From contig NC_053417.1 in the NCBI RefSeq assembly GCF_016859285.1, forward strand, positions 23,517,206 to 23,581,205: a stretch of 64,000 nucleotides of DNA, in the 5' to 3' direction. Position numbers and translations under genes: made by a program. Under the pieces are notes generated by a model. The model was not told the origin of the DNA. It ran no database searches and saw only the letters and a program-made list of their open reading frames with translations. Below, piece after piece: positions 58,921 to 64,000 of this stretch (positions are counted from its first letter, which is position 1; every line of letters begins with the position of its first letter). This DNA comes from Xiphias gladius (taxonomy: Eukaryota; Chordata; Actinopteri; Istiophoriformes; Xiphiidae).

Positions 58921-61245
58921 GTAAGTACAAACATCTTATTTTTTTATCTATGTTTTGAGTTCGCAACATAGAAACCGGATGCATGTGTAGTATGTGTGTG
59001 TGAAATGTAAATTTGTGGCTCAGTCGTGGCCACATTGAGCTGAAAACAGGCTGCTGGCTACAGGATGCAGAGTCATCTGTGGTGCGTCTGTAGCTGTAGT
59101 CTGTTCCAGTAGCTGTTTTACTATGGGAGCACTGGGATGAGCCTTGTTCCAGTTACAATTTCCATATTCAAATCGGCTTCTGGATAATAGTATCTGTTCA
59201 TTTCATTGTTCTAGGAGAACCTTCGTATCCCTGAAGTACTGGAACAAAAATAATAGCTCTACATTCAGTATAAGCTTGAAAATTGTCTAGAATGAATTTC
59301 CAAACAGGAGTTTCCATTTGTGTTTTACATAAATCAATCTGCTGGATGAATATGTTTATAAATAGAGTGGAGTGACACGGCAGGAAAAAAATAGTCTAAA
59401 ATCTGGGGCCAGAGCTACTCTCATTTCTTGGCTGTTTGATCAAGAGTGTTCTGTCCTCTGTAAAGCATAAGTTTAAAGATCATGGGCTGCATTACCATCA
59501 TGTTTAAGGCCCTGATTTCAATGTACAGTGTAACAAGTATTCTGGGATCCACAATACATAGTTCCTTCTACTATTGGTGTGTCACAAGGGCGTCCTCATA
59601 TATGGATTGCTGATTGGGCGAAACCGGATCGGAGGGTCATGGGGCTCCTTTGACCAGACCATATTTAAGTGACCATTAATATTTCTTGTTGTTGAATTAA
59701 TCACACGGCTACAGAGAGACGTAAAATGGCTACCAAAATGCCTAACGAATACAGCGACGCAAAACAACCACAGAGAGACCACAAAAAGATGCAAAGCACA
59801 TTGAATGACATTGAGGTTTTTTTGTGTGCTTTTGACTTCTTCTTCAACTGCAAAATGACTACAAGTGTCTCTTTAAGTGCGGAGGTCTTTCTATTATGTA
59901 GGTGGGGTTCGGGGGACCTTTACATGTCTGAGCTCAGGGGACCATTGTCTCATAATATGTCCATGGGTTTCTTTTGTCAGCAGTTCCCAACCTGGGAGTT
60001 AAGACCCCCCATGAGGGGTTGCATTATGATAACCAGGATGAGAAAGAAGAATAGAAATTGTTTTCTACATTTGCTATATTTCTACTCTTCTGAGTTTCCC
60101 TAACCTATGCTTTTCTGGGAAATATTGCATAGTATTATTGCCTTATATTATGGGGTCACATGGGAATCACTGTCCTATTCAGTGTTTCCTCTTTTTGCTA
60201 TTTGTACACTTAAACTCCCTGTTTAAGTATCTTTATCATAGGGAAGATTGTTTCCTGAAATGGCTTCATGTTTTAATCTTAATGGCTGACATTGTGATTT
60301 TGGAAACATCAGAAGAAAAATGAATTGAAACACTTGAACGTGATGAAGCCTATCACAGCAAATATGGCATGCTTGTAAAGGAGAGCAAAATGAAGTTCAT
60401 GCTAATTTTGGGCTCTGACAAAAGTTGGCTGTTTTTACTATCAGGTTTTGCCATAGGTTCTGCTATCTTGGTGTTACATTCACTTGTGATGGAGTGACTT
60501 TGTTGAAAGTACATGTCGATGAGGAAGCAAAACACTTGAATAGACTAATGATCCTTTTAGTCATAATTCATTCCCCATTTATTGTTTAAAAAAAAAAGCT
60601 GCCTTCTCCTTTGCTGTTTTGTATCGACATGAGGCTTGGCTCAAAGCTTTGACAAAATCTTCTGAGTCCATCTACATGGCCAGGGGGGAAAGGTTGGAGT
60701 GAGGACCTCCACAACCTGACCTGTTGGTTAGAGACAGGGCTTCCATCAGCACCGGCTTTAGTGGGAGGGAAAACAGGCCAAATTTGTAGCACGGGCATTT
60801 GGTTATGTATCCAGACTGAAAAATAAGCTCAGTATGAATTCAACTCACACCTGGATCAAGTGATGGAGTTGACTGATCATAACAGTACTGACCAAGAAGA
60901 GATGATAAAAAGGCTATGAGCTGAGGAGGAAAGCAAATACCAGATATCTTGTGAAATAAATCCCGTATTAATCATCAGTCCACTGTATACAAACAGGTGC
61001 GTACCGTTATGTCCTCAGACTCGTAAGATCTGAGTAAACACTGAGCATAATCAACTTCAATCTTAATTCACTGATTATAGACACAGATTTAGTCTTTGTT
61101 ATGTTGCGCAATTGCCTGAAAATGTTGGAACATGACCATGTTTATAATTTTATTTATGTGCTTGTACATCAAATATTCTTTGGCCCTAATGTTTTTACTT
61201 ATAAAGTCAGACAGCGCCCCTCCCCCCCATCTGTCCCCACACCAG
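58921..61245 (+). other. adrm1 first intron
   Basis: Non-coding sequence between the 58,920 donor and the 61,245 acceptor. It contains an 'acaaaac' type repeat at about 59,630-59,990 and otherwise nothing I can name. Confidence 0.5.
59630..59990. repeat. 'agagacgtaaaatggctacc' dispersed repeat
   Basis: 'cacggctacagagagacgta' and 'accacagagagaccacaaaa' form the core, and 'gggggacctttacatgtctg' then 'ggaccattgtctcataatat' the tail. It is related to the stretch at 58,110-58,580. It lies in the adrm1 first intron. Confidence 0.55.
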
Positions 61246-61260
61246 TGTGTCCGCTTCATC

Positions 61261-63482
61261 ATGGCCTCTGGAGCTTTGTTCCCAAGCATGGTGTCAGGGT
61301 CCCGTGGCTCCTCCAGCAAGTACCTGGTGGAGTTTCGGGCCGGTAAGATGACCATGAAGGGCAGCACGGTGACCCCTGACAAGCGCAAAGGTCAGGTCTA
61401 CATCCAGCAGACCGACGACTCCCTCATCCACTTCTGCTGGAAGGATCGGACGACCGGGAACGTAGATGATGTAGGTGACACTGTCTGCATGTAATACTGG
61501 CTGGTCTGTGTTTGACCTTTTTAGTTTTAACCATTTTCATCTCCATAATTTAGGACCTGATCATCTTCCCTGATGACTGCGAGTTCAAACGGGTGAACCA
61601 GTGTACCACTGGACGGGTTTATGTGTTGAAGTTCAAAGCTGGCTCCAAAAGGCTCTTCTTCTGGATGCAGGTATGCAAGCTGGATGATCTACTCCACACA
61701 CTTAGGTTTTCATGAAGCTTTTATTTTCACTTGATAAAAGACAGTTATAAAGGCACATTTACTAGAGATAAACATTTATTATGCAAGCACATCCTGTCTT
61801 ATATTCAAGCATATATTTAAATCTTTGGAAAAAATCACCTGTGGGTATGTAGGAAGATGCACAGGAGTGTATTTTGCATCATTTTACATCATATATTAAA
61901 GGATAGAGTTTGTGATATTCAGTATTTTTCTTACTGTCAGCAAATCCCAAGAAAAGAAAAGTCCAAACCCAACAATGAATCATTTCTACTAACAGCTATG
62001 TGTCTGTGTAGCCAAATGCAGGATATATCTTCTTCCCCTGTGGCACAGAGCATTATTGTTGTCCAAAAGCAATTAAACACACATAAATGAGCCACACCAT
62101 TTCACTGGGTGACATTCATTCATTCATCTTCTGCTGCTAATCCGGGGTTGGGTCGCGTTGGCAACAGATTAAGCAAGGCAGCCAAGACATCCCTCTCCCC
62201 AGCAATGTTTTCTAGCTCCTCCTGGAGGATCTCGAAGTGTTCCCAGGCCAGATGAGATATATAATCTCTCCAGCGTGTTCTGGGTCTACCCCGGGTCTCC
62301 CATTGGTTGGACGTGGAAGGCGCCCAGGAGGCATCCTGATCAGTTGCTCAAACCACCTCAGCTGGATGCTTTCAGTGCGAAGGAGCAGCGGCTCTACGCT
62401 GAGATCGCCGCGGATGTCCTAGCTCCTTACCCTATCACTAAGACTGAGCCCAGCCTCCCCGCAGCGGAAACTAAGTTCAGCCACTTTTATCCGCAACTTG
62501 ATTCTTTCAGTCACTTTCAACAACTTTTCAACATAGATCAACTGGTAAATCGAAATTTCTGCCTTTCGGCTCAGCTCCCTCTTCACAAAAACAGTCTGGA
62601 ACAACGCCCATTTACTGGTGGCGGCGCGCCGATTCGCCCATCAATCTCCCGTTCCATCCTACCCTCAAGACTCAGAGATACTTAAACTCCCTCACTTGGG
62701 GCAGACACACTGTCCCAGCACGAAGGGAGAAATCCACCATTTTCTGGCAGAGAACCATGGCCTCAGACTTGAATGTGCTTACACTCATCCCAGCCGCTTC
62801 ACACTTGGCTGCAAACCGCCCCAGTGCACGCTTAAGGTCACAGTCTGATGAAGCCAACATCGGGCTGGGGTGTATTGTGAGCTGTTTTCTGTTTCTGATC
62901 CCAGGAGCCAAAGACTGACAAGGATGAAGAGTATTGCCGCAAAGTGAACGAGTATCTGAACAACCCGCCCATGCCTGGTGCTCTTGGTAGCGGCAGCAGT
63001 GGAGGACATGATCTGTCTGCTCTGGGAGGTAAACCATGCTCATATTCCCCTAATCATGCTTTAACTCTGTCATGGGTAAAAAAGAAAAACAGAAAAATGG
63101 CATAGAAAAAGATCAGAAAACAGAATTTCACTCTTACGCTGGGTGTGACATGTTGTCCTCTGTTTTCATGTAAAGGGGAAGGCGGTCTGCAGAGCCTTCT
63201 GGGAAACATGAGCCACAACCAGCTCATGCAGCTGATTGGACCAACTGGACTGGGTGGGATCGGTAGGTATCTTCTTAAATGAGTCCTGAAGCTGCAGTGC
63301 TGACAGTGTGAAAACATGATCCGATATATCAGTTCTTAAGTGAAAAACGTCTCGTTAGATCCTTTTTTCTTCTGATTATCAGGGGGTCTAGGAGCGCTGG
63401 CCGGTCCAGGCTTAGCCAACCTCCTGGGCAGCAGCAGCAGCAGCAGCAGCAGCAGCGTTCCTGCAGCCAGCTCCTCAACAAG
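61261..63482 (+). CDS. adrm1: proteasomal ubiquitin receptor ADRM1/Rpn13, 5' part
   Basis: Rpn13 binds ubiquitin chains on the 26S proteasome and recruits the deubiquitinase UCHL5. Exons: 61261-61470, 61554-61670, 62905-63028, 63176-63262, 63383-63482. All are phase-matched and give about 212 residues; the rest lies beyond the window. The N-terminal PRU domain is complete: [57 protein letters not shown] and [18 protein letters not shown], then [14 protein letters not shown]. The linker with [20 protein letters not shown] follows, then a stretch of ten serines coded by AGC repeats. The C-terminal DEUBAD domain that binds UCHL5 is not in the window. The start ATG is 15 bases into its exon and gives [10 protein letters not shown]. 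Confidence 0.95.
62103..62860 (-). mobile_element. truncated fish LINE fragment in adrm1 intron, antisense
   Basis: On the minus strand broken frames read [37 protein letters not shown] and [10 protein letters not shown], then [20 protein letters not shown] and LSLSDRVRS. This is the carboxy-terminal part of the reverse transcriptase of a non-LTR element abundant in teleosts. The downstream text ('ctccagcgtgttctgggtct' 'accccgggtctccc' on the plus strand) is the usual following section. A deletion has removed the YGHELWV-type segment. The clade is not assigned. It begins about 45 bases before exon 62,905. Confidence 0.8.
63431..63457 (+). repeat. (AGC)n coding repeat in adrm1
   Basis: About nine AGC codons in a row encode a serine tract in the linker of ADRM1. 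The human protein also has a serine-rich stretch here. Confidence 0.85.
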
Positions 63483-64000
63483 GTATATCGTGTATATTCC
63501 AGTTAAATATCAAAAGAAACCCTTTAAATATTCCCTTCAACACTTTTTGTTCAAACACAGCTTATTGGCTATGTACCTCAAATTTTTGAGCCTATTTGCT
63601 TTTTTTTTGTGTGTGTGTGGGGCATATTTTTCTCATCACTGCTGCTAAATAGTCAAACACAGAAGACGAGATGTTGCCAAGAAATATCTGAGGGGCAGCT
63701 ATGACAGACAGGTGGTCGGTGAGCATAAGCATTATCCGCTGCCTAAAGCATGAGGAGTAAACGTTTTAGTGTCAGGACAACAGGGAGAAATCGTCAGTAT
63801 CAACCTTGAAAATAGCAGTTTGAAAAAGTAAATACTGAGCACAAACTCACCTCCCTGGAAGGTGTCTGGAGCTTTTAGCTGAGAGATTCCTGAAGAAACT
63901 GAAAGCTCCAGAAAATTTCCATTAGGTGGATCTGCTGCTGAGGATTTATGTGTTTAAAAAGGGTGAATTTTTTTGGGAAAGAGCAAATACCAGTTTCTCC
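63483..64000 (+). other. adrm1 intron, cut by the window edge
   Basis: Starts with the donor GTATAT at 63,483. No further adrm1 exon is recognisable before the end of the window. Confidence 0.6.

Noticed and set aside
62275-62685. 136-codon plus-strand open frame in adrm1 intron 3
   Set aside because: It is antisense to the LINE reverse-transcriptase fragment and carries no own similarity.

Overview
The window is nuclear DNA from a vertebrate, almost certainly a ray-finned fish and probably a percomorph. The evidence is intron-rich genes with consensus GT/AG splice sites, AT-rich introns, long CA/GT microsatellites, Tc1-like transposons, a fish-type LINE fragment and several families of short dispersed repeats. 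The protein matches are all to vertebrate genes. All exon models here were built by eye from reading-frame phase and splice sites, without alignment software.

Layout from left to right. (1) About 1.75-18.4 kb, plus strand: a DNMT3B-type de novo DNA methyltransferase of about 1,478 residues. It has an unusual N-terminal half: an EB1-type calponin-homology domain (4 kb-5.8 kb) joined to a 1.73-kb single-exon hAT-transposase-like domain with its own zinc finger (5.9-7.6 kb). The usual PWWP, ADD and catalytic domains follow. (2) 18.4-24.8 kb: intergenic DNA rich in repeats, including a 1.2-kb element with terminal inverted repeats just after the methyltransferase. (3) 24.8-28.0 kb, minus strand: a two-exon gene for a small protein ending in a KPWE motif, resembling C6orf226/PEX39, with a decayed Tc1 element in its intron. 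(4) 29.8-43.4 kb, minus strand: a nine-exon SOGA/MTCL-family coiled-coil gene with a one-nucleotide frame discontinuity in its penultimate coding exon. (5) 45.3-54.4 kb, plus strand: OSBPL2, complete, 467 residues. (6) 58.8 kb to the window end, plus strand: ADRM1 (proteasome ubiquitin receptor Rpn13), cut off by the right edge after six exons.

DNMT3B, SOGA1, OSBPL2 and ADRM1 all lie on human chromosome 20q, and OSBPL2 and ADRM1 are neighbours there, so the block is conserved synteny. The genes do not form a pathway. The most striking object is the three-part EB1-CH / hAT-like / DNMT3 fusion. A microtubule-tip-binding type fold and a domesticated transposase fold are spliced in frame onto a methyltransferase whose catalytic motifs are intact.
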